Of a stretch of 10,051 bases of DNA, positions 1 through 6,532 are shown one piece after another. Location: positions 1 to 10,051 of the forward strand of contig CAZKTF010000132.1 of assembly GCA_964555565.1 (NCBI GenBank), read 5' to 3'. Position 1 is the stretch's first letter; each line of letters begins with the position of its first letter. The notes under the pieces were generated by a model that was not told the DNA's origin, ran no database searches, and saw only the letters and a list, made by a program, of their open reading frames with translations. The translations under genes and the position numbers were made by a program. The stretch comes from CAZKTF01 sp964555565. GTDB taxonomy: Bacteria; Planctomycetota; JAJSAM01; JAKLKS01.

Positions 1-50
1 CCCGCGGCCTCGCCGCCGCGCTCCCGGGGCTCTCCCCGCGGGGCCGGTGA
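1..50 (+). CDS. 3' end of an unidentified upstream gene (partial)
   Basis: The frame with codons beginning at position 3 stays open from the window edge to a TGA at 48-50 and would encode a C-terminus ending in LSPRGR. Its stop overlaps the GTG start of the next gene in the 4-base arrangement GTGA, a common sign of translational coupling within an operon. About 16 codons are too few to identify a product. The call rests only on the overlap geometry; the frame of the next gene is also open here, so an earlier start for that gene cannot be excluded. Confidence 0.35.
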   Translation, partial: RGLAAALPGLSPRGR

Positions 51-2896
51 GGGTGCCGGTCGCCAACCTCCGGCCCGTCGCCATCTTCGGGACGGTGGCC
101 GGCCTCGGGCTCCTCCTCGTCCACCTCCTCGCCCGGGGCCCCTCGGCGACGGTGCCCTCCTCGAGGCCGCGGGTCCACGTGGTCGATGTCCCCGAGTCCG
201 GCGCGGCCATCCCCGGGCCCGCCTCGCTCCCGGGCTTCACGCTGCTGCGCGCCGAGGGGATCCAGCTCGCCCCGGTGCGCCCGGTCACCCTCGAGGACGG
301 GACGAAGGTCCCCTTCCGGGACGCGGTCCTCACCGCGCGCCGGGGAGTCCCCCTCCCCTCCCCGGCCCGCGGCGTGGACCGGATGGCCATCGAGGGGCCG
401 GTGGTCCTGTTCCGCCCGGCGCCGCGGACCCGCGCGGACCTGGCGCGGCCGGCCACGGAGGGCGCCACCCGGATCGAGGCGCCGCGCGGCGTGCTCGAGC
501 GGGGGCCCGGCGAGGGGCTCCGCCTCTCCCTGGAGGGCCCCGTCGCGGCCCGGGCCGACCGGGGCGGGACCCCCTGGACCTTCGACGCGCGGGAGCGGGC
601 CGAAGCCGACCTGCAGCGCCGCACCGTCGTCGCCCCCGGCCCGGCCCGGATCGGTTCCCCGGGCGTCGCGGTGGAGGGGACCGACCTCTCCGCCTCGGAG
701 TCCGCGCGCTCCCTCGTGCTCGAGAAGGGGGCCCGCGGGACGGTGGCCGGAGGCCGCGGGGCCAGGGTCCCGGGCGCCGGGGGGGGCGGGGAGATCCGGT
801 TCCGCTGCACGGACCGGTTCTCGGTGGCCCCTCTCCCCGCCGCGGCGGACGGGCTCTCGCGCACGCGCGTCCGGCTGGAGCGCGAGGCGGTGCTGGAGCA
901 GGGGGACGGGACGCTCCGCGGCGACGTCGTGGAGGTGGACCTGGCGAGCCGCCCCGGGGCCGGCGACGAGGGGCCGGTGGTGGAGGCGATCCGCGCCTCG
1001 GGCGTCGTCACGGTCTCCGGCGGGACCGGGGGGCGCGCCTACGGGGCGGCCACCTCGCGCCTCGCGGCCCGGGCGGTCGCCGACGGAAGGACCGAGGTCG
1101 TCCTGGAGGGGGAGCCGCGGCTCCGCACCGAGGAGCGGGCGCTCGACGGCAGCCCGCGCGGGACGCTCGACGTCGCGAGCCGCGGGCCCGCGACGCTCCT
1201 CCTCCCCGCGGACCGGGGCCCCGTCGAGGGCCGCTTCACCGGGGGAGCGACCGCCGTGCAGACGGTCCCGCCGCAGGACGGGCAGGGGGCGCCCGCGGTC
1301 CGCACGCTCCGCGCCCCGACGCTGCTGCTCGCGGGGACCCGCCGGCCGGAGGGGCTCCTCGTGGACGAGGTGCGCGGCGAGGGGGGCGCGGCGCTGGACG
1401 ACGGGCCCCGCTCGGCCCGGGCCCGCACCGCCGTTCTCCAGCAGCGGCCCGACGGCTGGCGGGTGGTCAGGCTCTCGGGGGACGTGACGGCCTCCTGGCC
1501 CGCGGCGGGGGCGCTCGACCCGGTCGCCCCGCTGGCCGACGGGGCCGCGGGGACCGCCGACCCCGGGACGATGCTCGTGGCGAGCCCCGAGACGGTCGTG
1601 CTGGAGATCCCCCCCGAGGGGGACCGCGGGAGCGGGGGCCGCGTGACCGCCGGGAACGGCGTGGTTCTCCGCCGCGTGGCAGGGGAGCGCGAGGTCTACC
1701 GCCTCCTGGCGGCCACGGTGGCCGCGGACCTCGCTCCCGGGTCGGGCGCCCTCCGCGCGCTCGACGCGCGGGGCGGGGCCGCCCTCGAGGGGCGCGGCGA
1801 GGGGGAGGGAGGGAGGCGCTACGCGCTCTCCGGCGAGCGCCTGGTCCTCGGGAAGGACCCCGAGGGGGCCGTGGCCTTCGCGGGGGCAGGTCGGCGCGCC
1901 GCGGGCTCCTTCCTGGGAGAGGACGGGCGGCCCTTCCGCGTGGAGGGGACGCGGATCGCCTTCGAGCGCGCGACCGGCCGGTTCGAGGTCGAGGGGCCCG
2001 TGGACGCGGAGGGTCTCCTGCCGGACCGCGGCCCGGCCGGGCCCGGCGGGCGCACGGGCGGGAGCGTGCGGCTGCTGGCGGGCCGCGCGGAGGGGGTCCT
2101 CGCCGAGGGGCGCGGCCGCCCCGACGGCAGGACGCGCGTCGTCTCCCTCCTCGCGCGGGACGCGGTCCGCCTCCTCGGGGCGACGGAGCGGGCCGAGGGG
2201 GACCGGCTCGACTACGACGGCGAGAAGGGGGAGGCCGTCCTCCGCGGGGCGCCGGCGCGCGTGGTCGCGGCCGCGGGGCCCCCGGGACGGGACCCCGCGG
2301 GCCCGTGGCTCGAGGACCTCTGCGAGGCCCCGGCGCTGTGGCTCTCCACCCGGGACGGGGAGATCCGCGAGGCCCGGGCCCCCTCGGGGGGCCTGCTCGT
2401 CCGCCACCGGTTCCCGCCGCCCGCCGCGCCCGGGGAGGCGGCGCCGCCCCCGGAGAGGCTCGAGGCCCGCTGCCGCGGCCCCCTCGTCCACCACCCGGAG
2501 GAGACGACGCTCGGGGGCTCCGTGGAGGTGCTCCGCCGCGTGCGGGTCGGGGGGGAAGTCCTGGAGCGCGAGCGCCTCGAGGGCGCGGACGAGGTCCTCG
2601 TCCTGCACCCGTCCGCGGGCGGCCGCGGGGGGCCCGGGCCCGTGACCCGGGCCGTGGCCACCTCGGCCGCGGGCTCCATCGCGGTGGCGTCGAAGGACTC
2701 CGGGTGGAGCGCGACCGGCGTCTCCCGCGTCGAGATCGACCCGACCGGGGACACCGTCCTCCTCGAGTCCTCCGCAGGCTCCCCCCGGTTCCGGGTCGAG
2801 CACGACTCCGGGACCCACTGGTACCGCCGCGCGGTCTACGACTACCGCCGGAGGCTCTTCAGCGAGCGCGTCCGGGCCACGGTGACGGAGAGGTGA
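47..2896 (+). CDS. Large membrane-anchored LptC/OstA-like periplasmic protein (949 aa)
   Basis: Residues about 9-29 form one hydrophobic segment preceded by an Arg, which predicts an inner-membrane anchor with the rest in the periplasm. The remaining ~900 residues are short beta-strand-like repeats with no enzyme motif. Two stretches resemble the LptA/LptC/OstA beta-jellyroll family: residues ~140-235 (a TRIEAPRGVLE strand, a VAVEGTDLSAS strand, then LVLEKGARGTV) and ~714-740 (RAEGDRLDYDGEKGEAVLRG, a classic OstA-type repeat). A similar unit recurs at ~630-655, and the last 50 residues again have a 'DPTGDTVLLESS...YDYRRR' pattern. In the known family LptC is about 190 aa and, with LptA, forms a periplasmic slide carrying LPS from the LptBFG ABC transporter to LptD. 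This protein is about five times longer, so it may span more of the periplasm by itself or serve a lineage-specific role; that is inference. The GTG start at 47 is chosen because it overlaps the preceding TGA and directly precedes the anchor. Family assignment is moderately sure, exact function is not. Confidence 0.65.
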   Translation: MRVPVANLRPVAIFGTVAGLGLLLVHLLARGPSATVPSSRPRVHVVDVPESGAAIPGPASLPGFTLLRAEGIQLAPVRPVTLEDGTKVPFRDAVLTARRGVPLPSPARGVDRMAIEGPVVLFRPAPRTRADLARPATEGATRIEAPRGVLERGPGEGLRLSLEGPVAARADRGGTPWTFDARERAEADLQRRTVVAPGPARIGSPGVAVEGTDLSASESARSLVLEKGARGTVAGGRGARVPGAGGGGEIRFRCTDRFSVAPLPAAADGLSRTRVRLEREAVLEQGDGTLRGDVVEVDLASRPGAGDEGPVVEAIRASGVVTVSGGTGGRAYGAATSRLAARAVADGRTEVVLEGEPRLRTEERALDGSPRGTLDVASRGPATLLLPADRGPVEGRFTGGATAVQTVPPQDGQGAPAVRTLRAPTLLLAGTRRPEGLLVDEVRGEGGAALDDGPRSARARTAVLQQRPDGWRVVRLSGDVTASWPAAGALDPVAPLADGAAGTADPGTMLVASPETVVLEIPPEGDRGSGGRVTAGNGVVLRRVAGEREVYRLLAATVAADLAPGSGALRALDARGGAALEGRGEGEGGRRYALSGERLVLGKDPEGAVAFAGAGRRAAGSFLGEDGRPFRVEGTRIAFERATGRFEVEGPVDAEGLLPDRGPAGPGGRTGGSVRLLAGRAEGVLAEGRGRPDGRTRVVSLLARDAVRLLGATERAEGDRLDYDGEKGEAVLRGAPARVVAAAGPPGRDPAGPWLEDLCEAPALWLSTRDGEIREARAPSGGLLVRHRFPPPAAPGEAAPPPERLEARCRGPLVHHPEETTLGGSVEVLRRVRVGGEVLERERLEGADEVLVLHPSAGGRGGPGPVTRAVATSAAGSIAVASKDSGWSATGVSRVEIDPTGDTVLLESSAGSPRFRVEHDSGTHWYRRAVYDYRRRLFSERVRATVTER

Positions 2897-2897
2897 G

Positions 2898-2911
2898 GCC
2901 CGCCGGCGGGC
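2898..2911. repeat. Perfect 14-bp GC palindrome between the LptC-like gene and tatA
   Basis: GCCCGCCGGCGGGC reads the same on both strands and begins two bases after the TGA of the LptC-like gene. As RNA it can fold into a stem of about five G-C pairs with a CCGG loop. No T-run follows it on the + strand, so it is not a standard intrinsic terminator. It may attenuate readthrough into tatA or stabilise the upstream mRNA end, or it may be a chance product of high GC. Confidence 0.4.
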
Positions 2912-2921
2912 TGCCGTCTGG

Positions 2922-2927
2922 TATCGT
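2922..2927 (+). promoter_or_regulatory. Possible -10 element of a leaderless tatA transcript
   Basis: TATCGT fits the TANNNT pattern and ends 7 bases before the tatA ATG. That is the spacing expected if transcription starts on the A of the start codon. No purine-rich Shine-Dalgarno sequence is visible in the 38 bases between the preceding stop and this ATG, which makes leaderless initiation or coupling from upstream the two simple explanations. No convincing -35 is present. Confidence 0.25.
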
Positions 2928-2934
2928 CGTCTCC

Positions 2935-3195
2935 ATGTTCGACGTCGGCTCCGGCGAACTGATGCTCATCCTGCTCGTGGCCCTCATGCTCTTCGGGGGA
3001 AAGCTCCCCGACGTGGGCCGCTCGATCGGCCGATCGGTGAACTCCTTCCGCAAGGGCCTCCAGCAGGGCGTGGAGCCCCTCCGCGAGGTCGAGAACGAGT
3101 TGCGCCGCGAGGAGCCGCCGGCGAAGCCCGACCCGCCCAAGGCGGGCGGGGCAAGCCCCGCCCCTACAACGGCCCCGTTTCCCCCGCCTTTGTAG
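2935..3195 (+). CDS. tatA: Sec-independent protein translocase subunit TatA/TatB family
   Basis: This 86-residue protein has the complete TatA/B plan: a short N-terminal segment (MFDVGSGE), one transmembrane helix at about residues 7-20 (LMLILLVALMLF), the FG hinge at 20-21 followed by KLP, an amphipathic helix at ~25-45 (VGRSIGRSVNSFRKGL), then a charged and Pro-rich tail. TatA oligomers form the inner-membrane passage for folded proteins with twin-arginine signals, working with TatC. Short length and the FGGKLP motif favour TatA; TatB cannot be fully excluded. The gene lies 38 bp after the LptC-like gene. The ATG at 2935 is fixed by the family N-terminus although no Shine-Dalgarno is visible. 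The final ~18 residues (from KAGGASPAPT on) are encoded by a palindromic repeat unit and its flank, and the TAG stop sits at the edge of a second unit, so this tail is probably not conserved. No tatC is in the window. Confidence 0.88.
   Translation: MFDVGSGELMLILLVALMLFGGKLPDVGRSIGRSVNSFRKGLQQGVEPLREVENELRREEPPAKPDPPKAGGASPAPTTAPFPPPL
3141..3167 (+). repeat. Palindromic unit 1, inside the tatA coding region
   Basis: The core has arms GGGCGGGGC and GCCCCGCCC with an AA centre, a perfect 9-bp stem. It is read in frame as GGASPAPT in the C-terminus of the TatA-like protein. A second small hairpin, CCCGCC at 3132-3137 pairing with GGCGGG at 3141-3146, overlaps its left edge. Confidence 0.85.
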
Positions 3196-3218
3196 GGGCG
3201 ACCCTTGGGTCGCCCGCC
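3192..3218 (-). repeat. Palindromic unit 2, inverted orientation, variant core
   Basis: The arms are GGGCGACCC and GGGTCGCCC with a TT centre, a perfect 9-bp stem whose inner pairs differ from unit 1 on both sides. Its GTAG end provides the TAG stop codon of the tatA-like gene at 3193-3195. Confidence 0.85.
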
Positions 3219-3251
3219 GTTCACTGGCCCCGCCTTCGCCAACGGCGGGCG
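3211..3251. terminator. 11-bp inverted repeat spanning units 2 and 3, possible bidirectional transcription barrier
   Basis: CGCCCGCCGTT at 3211-3221 is perfectly complementary to AACGGCGGGCG at 3241-3251, leaving a 19-base loop. It lies between two convergent genes and can fold from either strand. There is no T-run after it on either strand, so it would have to act as a strong GC hairpin rather than a canonical intrinsic terminator. It competes with the individual hairpins of units 2 and 3. Confidence 0.4.
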
Positions 3252-3270
3252 GGGCAAGCCCGGCGCCTAC
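3244..3270 (+). repeat. Palindromic unit 3, degenerate
   Basis: The left half (GGGCGGGGC, AA centre) matches unit 1 exactly. The right half reads GCCCGGCGCC in place of GCCCCGCCCC, which breaks pairs of the stem. It is the only unit of the four with unmatched changes. Confidence 0.75.
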
Positions 3271-3285
3271 CCCCCGAAGACACAC

Positions 3286-3312
3286 GGCGGGCGGGGTAAA
3301 CCCCGCCCCTAC
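3286..3312 (+). repeat. Palindromic unit 4, abutting the stop codon of the GspE_N-like gene
   Basis: The arms are GGGCGGGGT and ACCCCGCCC with an AA centre. Compared with unit 1, one C-G pair at the tip has become T-A with both sides changed. Its CTAC end touches the opposing gene, where the - strand reads TAGTAG at 3314-3309, a tandem stop of which the second comes from the unit. Confidence 0.85.
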
Positions 3313-3911
3313 TAGGACTTCTTCGGTTCCGCCTCGGGGGTTCCCTCGCCGCCCTTCACCTTCTTCTCGCCCTCCTCGAAGATGGAGAGCCAGTCGCCGC
3401 CCTCCGCCTCGGCCTGGAACACGCCCGTGGCCGCGATCTTCCCGGTCGCGGCCTTCTGCGGGGGCTGGTAGGGGGCGAACTCGTCGAGCTTCGCGCGGAT
3501 GACGTCGTAGACCCCGACGTACATGTAGGGAGAGCACTTCGTCCGGTCCACCACGCTCTGGAGGACCTCCGGGGCGAGCTGCTCGCACACGGCCAGGGTC
3601 ATCGCCTTCCCGAACCTGTCGATGGGGAGGATGGCGTAGCCGTGGAGGAAGGCGGGCTCGAAGATCGCGAGCAGGTCCTTCTTCGGCGAGAACGTCTGGA
3701 GGTCGAAGAAGGGCAGCGCGAAGTGCGTGCAGACCACCTTGGCGAGGTCCCACCCCGTGATGAAGCCGCACCGGATGAGGTGCGGTCCGAGGGGCTCCTG
3801 GGGCTGGCTCTGGTACTTGGCGGCCTCGGTGATCTGGGCCTTCGTGAGGACGCCCTCGTTGGCGAGGACTTCGCCCAGTTTCTTAGCCGAGGTCCTGCGG
3901 TCGATCGCCAT
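3312..3911 (-). CDS. Stand-alone GspE/PilB/MshE N-terminal-domain protein (199 aa)
   Basis: Residues ~10-70 match the N-terminal module of type II secretion / type IV pilus assembly ATPases (T2SSE_N or MshEN): KLGEVLANEGVLTKAQ, then AAKYQ, then LGPHLIRCGFIT, WDLAKVV and a 'LPFFDL' end. Residues ~78-145 resemble its second half: ILPIDRFGKAMTLAV, an 'LAPEVLQSVVDRT' helix and a 'YDVIRAKLDEF' helix. The ATPase core (Walker A/B, tetracysteine) is absent; the protein ends in an acidic/basic low-complexity tail (~165-199). The LG..L...G.(L/I)....(L/I)..A...Q pattern is that of the MshEN c-di-GMP-binding motif, so a signalling or adaptor role in secretion, pilus or gliding machinery is possible but unproven. 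The ATG at 3911 has a good Shine-Dalgarno (GGGAGA, four bases before). The gene follows gyrB by 125 bp with its own weak promoter candidate. Family sure, function unknown. Confidence 0.75.
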   Translation of the reverse strand: MAIDRRTSAKKLGEVLANEGVLTKAQITEAAKYQSQPQEPLGPHLIRCGFITGWDLAKVVCTHFALPFFDLQTFSPKKDLLAIFEPAFLHGYAILPIDRFGKAMTLAVCEQLAPEVLQSVVDRTKCSPYMYVGVYDVIRAKLDEFAPYQPPQKAATGKIAATGVFQAEAEGGDWLSIFEEGEKKVKGGEGTPEAEPKKS

Positions 3912-3991
3912 GCGGTCTCCCGGCGCCCCGGGGGACAGGGGCTCCTCCGCCCTCTATCGGACGGACGGCGAAGCGGCCTGACCCCCATTGG

Positions 3992-4020
3992 ATGCTAGAT
4001 CGCCCCCGGGCCCCGGACAA
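3992..4020 (-). promoter_or_regulatory. Candidate promoter for the GspE_N-like gene
   Basis: On the - strand TTGTCC (4020-4015) and TAGCAT (3997-3992) are separated by 17 bases, each matching the sigma70 consensus at four of six positions. The predicted start near 3985 would give a leader of about 75 bases. The -35 overlaps one arm (CCGGAC, 4013-4018) of a 6-bp inverted repeat with 4031-4036 just after the gyrB stop. A matching pair of this quality is not rare by chance. Confidence 0.35.
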
Positions 4021-4036
4021 GGACCGATTCGTCCGG

Positions 4037-6523
4037 TCACACGTCCAGCTCGCTTACGTCGAGGGCGTGCCGCTCGATGAAGAGGCGGCGGGGCTCGACC
4101 TTCTCCCCCATGAGGGTCGTGAACATCTCGTCGGCGCGGACCCCGTCCTCGACCTGGATCCGGAGCAGGCGCCGGCTCCCGGGGAGCATCGTCGTCGCCC
4201 GGAGTTGCTCGGCCATCATCTCGCCGAGGCCCTTGTACCGCTGGACGTCGATCCCCTTCGTCCCCGCGGCGCGGACCCGCTCGAGGACCTGGCCGAGGCT
4301 CGCCGCCGGCTGCGGCTCCCCCTGCTCCGTCCGCACGAGGAAGCGCGGCGGCGGGTCCTCGCCCGGGGCCGAGGCCGGGGGCTCCAGGAACTCGTCCATC
4401 CGGAACCCGATCCGCGCGAGGCGCTCGGCGCTCCTCTCCACCGCGCGGGCCTCGCGCACCTCCACGGCGTGGCCCAGGTGCTCGCCGATGCCCTGCTCGC
4501 GGGCCTTCTCCCGCGCCTCCTCCGCGCCGGCCCCGAAGGCCGCCTGCCCTCCCCCCACCACCGCGTGGGGCGGGAACGTGCCGTCGGGGCGGCGCGCGGC
4601 GAGGTAGGCCTCGGCGGGGAGCCCGCGCCGCCGGAGCGCGCCGACGAGCGCCTCGACCCCCGTGAGCGCATCGAGGAGCTCGTGGAGGTCCGCGCCGCGC
4701 ACGGTGCGCTTGCGCGCGATGTCCTCGCAGGCCACCGCCTCGGCTCCCAGCCGGAGGAGGACCGCCTTCATCTCCTCGTCGCTGTGGATGTACTCCTCGC
4801 GGTTGCGCCGCTTCACGCGGTAGAGCGGGGGCTGCGCGACGTACACGTGGCCCCCCTCGACGAGCTTCGCCATCTGCCGGTAGAAGAAGGTGAGGAGCAG
4901 CGTGCGGATGTGGCTCCCGTCCACGTCCGCGTCGCACATGATGATGATCTTCCCGTAGCGCAGGCGCGAGAGGTCGAACTCGTCCCCGATCCCGGTGCCC
5001 AGCGCCTGGATGATCGTCTGGATCTCCTCGTGCCGCAGCATCTGGTCGAGGCGCGCCTTCTCCACGTTGAGGATCTTCCCGCGGAGCGGGAGGATCGCCT
5101 GGAAGCGCCGGTCGCGCCCCTGCTTCGCGGTCCCGCCGGCGCTGTCGCCCTCCACCAGGAAGAGCTCCGTGGTGGCGGGGTCGCCGCTGCTGCAGTCGGC
5201 CAGCTTCCCCGGGAGCCCTCCCCCGAGGAGCGCCCCCTTGCGGCGGACCAGGTCGCGCTGCTTCCGCGCGGCCTCCCGGGCCCGCGCGGCCGTGACCGCC
5301 TTCTCGAGGATCCCCTTGGCCGTGGCCGGGTGCTCCTCGACATAGGCCCCGAGCATCTCCCCCACGACGGTCTCGACGTATCCCTGCACCTCGCGGTTCC
5401 CGAGCTTGGTCTTGGTCTGCCCCTCGAACTTCGGGTCCGGCACCTTGACCGCGATGATGGCGGTGAGGCCCTCGCGGTAGTCCTCGCCCGTGGGGAGGTC
5501 CTCCTCCTTCAGGGACGTGGCCCGCCGCGCGTACTGGTTCAGGGTCCGCGTCAGCGCGGTCTTGAACCCCGCCAGGTGGGTTCCGCCCTCCGGGGTGTGG
5601 ATGTTGTTGACGTAGGAGTAGAGGAGCTCCGTGTAGCCGTCGTTGTACTGGAAGGCCACCTCGATCTGGTGCCCGTCCACCTCGCGTTCGAGGTGGACGA
5701 TGTCCGGGTGCACCGGGTCCCGGTTCGCGTTGAGGTGCTGCACGAACTCGCGGATCCCGCCCTGGTAGATGAAGGTCTCGTCCTCCCCGGTCCTCTCGTC
5801 CACCAGGCGGATGCGAAGCCCCTTGTTCAGGAACGCGAGCTCGCGCAGGCGCTTGGAGAGCGTGTCGTGGTGGAAGACGGTCTCCTCGAAGATGGTCGCG
5901 TCGGGCCTGAAGGAGACGACGCTCCCGCTCCGGTCGGAGGCGCCGGCTTCCCGCACGGGCGCCGAGAGCCCCTTCACGTTGCGGAACTCGACCTCGTGGA
6001 CCGCCCCGTCCCGGTGGACGCGGACGCGGAGCCACTCCGAGAGGGCGTTCACCACCGAGGCGCCCACCCCGTGGAGCCCACCCGCGACCTTGTAGGTGTT
6101 GTGGTCGAACTTCCCGCCCGCGTGGAGGAGCGTGAAGATGACCTCGAGCCCGGACTTCCCGGTCCCCGCGTGCACGTCCACGGGCATCCCGCGGCCGTCG
6201 TCGTCCACGGAGATGGAGTTGTCCTCGTGGACCGTCACGACGATGTTCCGGCAGAAGCCCGCGAGCGCCTCGTCCACCGCGTTGTCCACGATCTCCCAGA
6301 CGAGGTGGTGCAGGCCGGAGACCGCCGTGTCCCCGATGTACATCGAGGGGCGCTTGCGGACCGCCTCCAGGCCCTCCAGCACCGTGAGGTCGTCGGCGTT
6401 GTAGTCCTCGCGGGAGGCGCCGTCCTTCCCCTTCCCGCCCCGGCGCCTGGCCGGGGGCTTCGCCCCGCCGTCGGGGGGGGTCTCCTCCCGCGGCTCCGCC
6501 TTCGGCTCGCGCTCCTCCGTCAT
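4037..6523 (-). CDS. gyrB: DNA gyrase subunit B
   Basis: GyrB is the ATPase and TOPRIM subunit that, with GyrA, introduces negative supercoils ahead of replication forks. All hallmarks are visible in 828 residues: GHKL ATPase motifs EIVDNAVDEA (77-86), DDDGRGMPV (107-115) and GGLHGVGASVVNALS (148-162); the transducer QTKTKLGN (369-376); TOPRIM EGDSAGG (458-464) and DADVDGSHIR (531-540); and the C-terminal QRYKGLGEM (761-769), ending in LDV. An insert of about 170 residues (~586-757) separates the TOPRIM core from QRYKGLGEM, as in the long Gram-negative type (E. coli about 804 aa) rather than the short ~640-aa type. The first ~38 residues are a charged low-complexity extension before the conserved YNADDLTVLEGLEAVRKRP. 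The ATG at 6523 is preceded by AGGGGA, which begins right at the dciA stop; only 9 bp separate the genes, so co-transcription is likely. No gyrA is in the window. Confidence 0.98.
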   Translation of the reverse strand: MTEEREPKAEPREETPPDGGAKPPARRRGGKGKDGASREDYNADDLTVLEGLEAVRKRPSMYIGDTAVSGLHHLVWEIVDNAVDEALAGFCRNIVVTVHEDNSISVDDDGRGMPVDVHAGTGKSGLEVIFTLLHAGGKFDHNTYKVAGGLHGVGASVVNALSEWLRVRVHRDGAVHEVEFRNVKGLSAPVREAGASDRSGSVVSFRPDATIFEETVFHHDTLSKRLRELAFLNKGLRIRLVDERTGEDETFIYQGGIREFVQHLNANRDPVHPDIVHLEREVDGHQIEVAFQYNDGYTELLYSYVNNIHTPEGGTHLAGFKTALTRTLNQYARRATSLKEEDLPTGEDYREGLTAIIAVKVPDPKFEGQTKTKLGNREVQGYVETVVGEMLGAYVEEHPATAKGILEKAVTAARAREAARKQRDLVRRKGALLGGGLPGKLADCSSGDPATTELFLVEGDSAGGTAKQGRDRRFQAILPLRGKILNVEKARLDQMLRHEEIQTIIQALGTGIGDEFDLSRLRYGKIIIMCDADVDGSHIRTLLLTFFYRQMAKLVEGGHVYVAQPPLYRVKRRNREEYIHSDEEMKAVLLRLGAEAVACEDIARKRTVRGADLHELLDALTGVEALVGALRRRGLPAEAYLAARRPDGTFPPHAVVGGGQAAFGAGAEEAREKAREQGIGEHLGHAVEVREARAVERSAERLARIGFRMDEFLEPPASAPGEDPPPRFLVRTEQGEPQPAASLGQVLERVRAAGTKGIDVQRYKGLGEMMAEQLRATTMLPGSRRLLRIQVEDGVRADEMFTTLMGEKVEPRRLFIERHALDVSELDV

Positions 6524-6532
6524 CGTTCCCCT

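Larger units (their letters stand above)
3141..3312. repeat. Cluster of four 27-bp palindromic repeat units between convergent genes
   Basis: Four units of identical length lie at 3141-3167, 3192-3218, 3244-3270 and 3286-3312, separated by 24, 25 and 15 bases. Units 1, 3 and 4 point one way and unit 2 the other. Each unit has a CTAC end (or GTAG when inverted), a 20-bp inverted-repeat core and a GCC/GGC end. Units 1, 2 and 4 keep a perfect 9-bp stem around an AA or TT centre although their stem sequences differ; unit 3 has lost pairs. The cluster fills the whole interval between the tatA-like gene and the opposing GspE_N-like gene and reaches into both stop codons. This looks like a REP- or MITE-type intergenic element family. 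Similar GTAGGGGCG...CGCCC palindromes occur in several uncultured bacterial groups as far as I recall, but I know no established name. Confidence 0.85.

Noticed and set aside
2305..2934. Upstream extension of the tatA-like frame
   Set aside because: It overlaps the LptC-like gene out of frame and is low-complexity Arg/Gly/Pro; the TatA family N-terminus begins at the ATG at 2935.
2859..3257. - strand open frame across the repeat cluster
   Set aside because: Its sequence (VGAGLAPPA, KGRPYKGGG) is simply the translated palindromic repeat joined to an antisense reading of tatA.
3141..3312. CRISPR array
   Set aside because: The repeats are of equal length with short spacers, but the spacers are unequal (24, 25, 15), one unit is inverted, the units are near-perfect palindromes and no cas gene is present.
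4013..4036. Terminator after gyrB
   Set aside because: CCGGAC and GTCCGG could pair as a 6-bp stem with a 12-base loop, but no T-run follows on the - strand and the downstream gene has the same direction. It is too weak to call.
3954..6035. 693-codon - strand frame inside gyrB
   Set aside because: It overlaps gyrB in another frame and consists of Arg/Gly/Pro/Ala runs, the usual out-of-frame product of GC-rich coding DNA.
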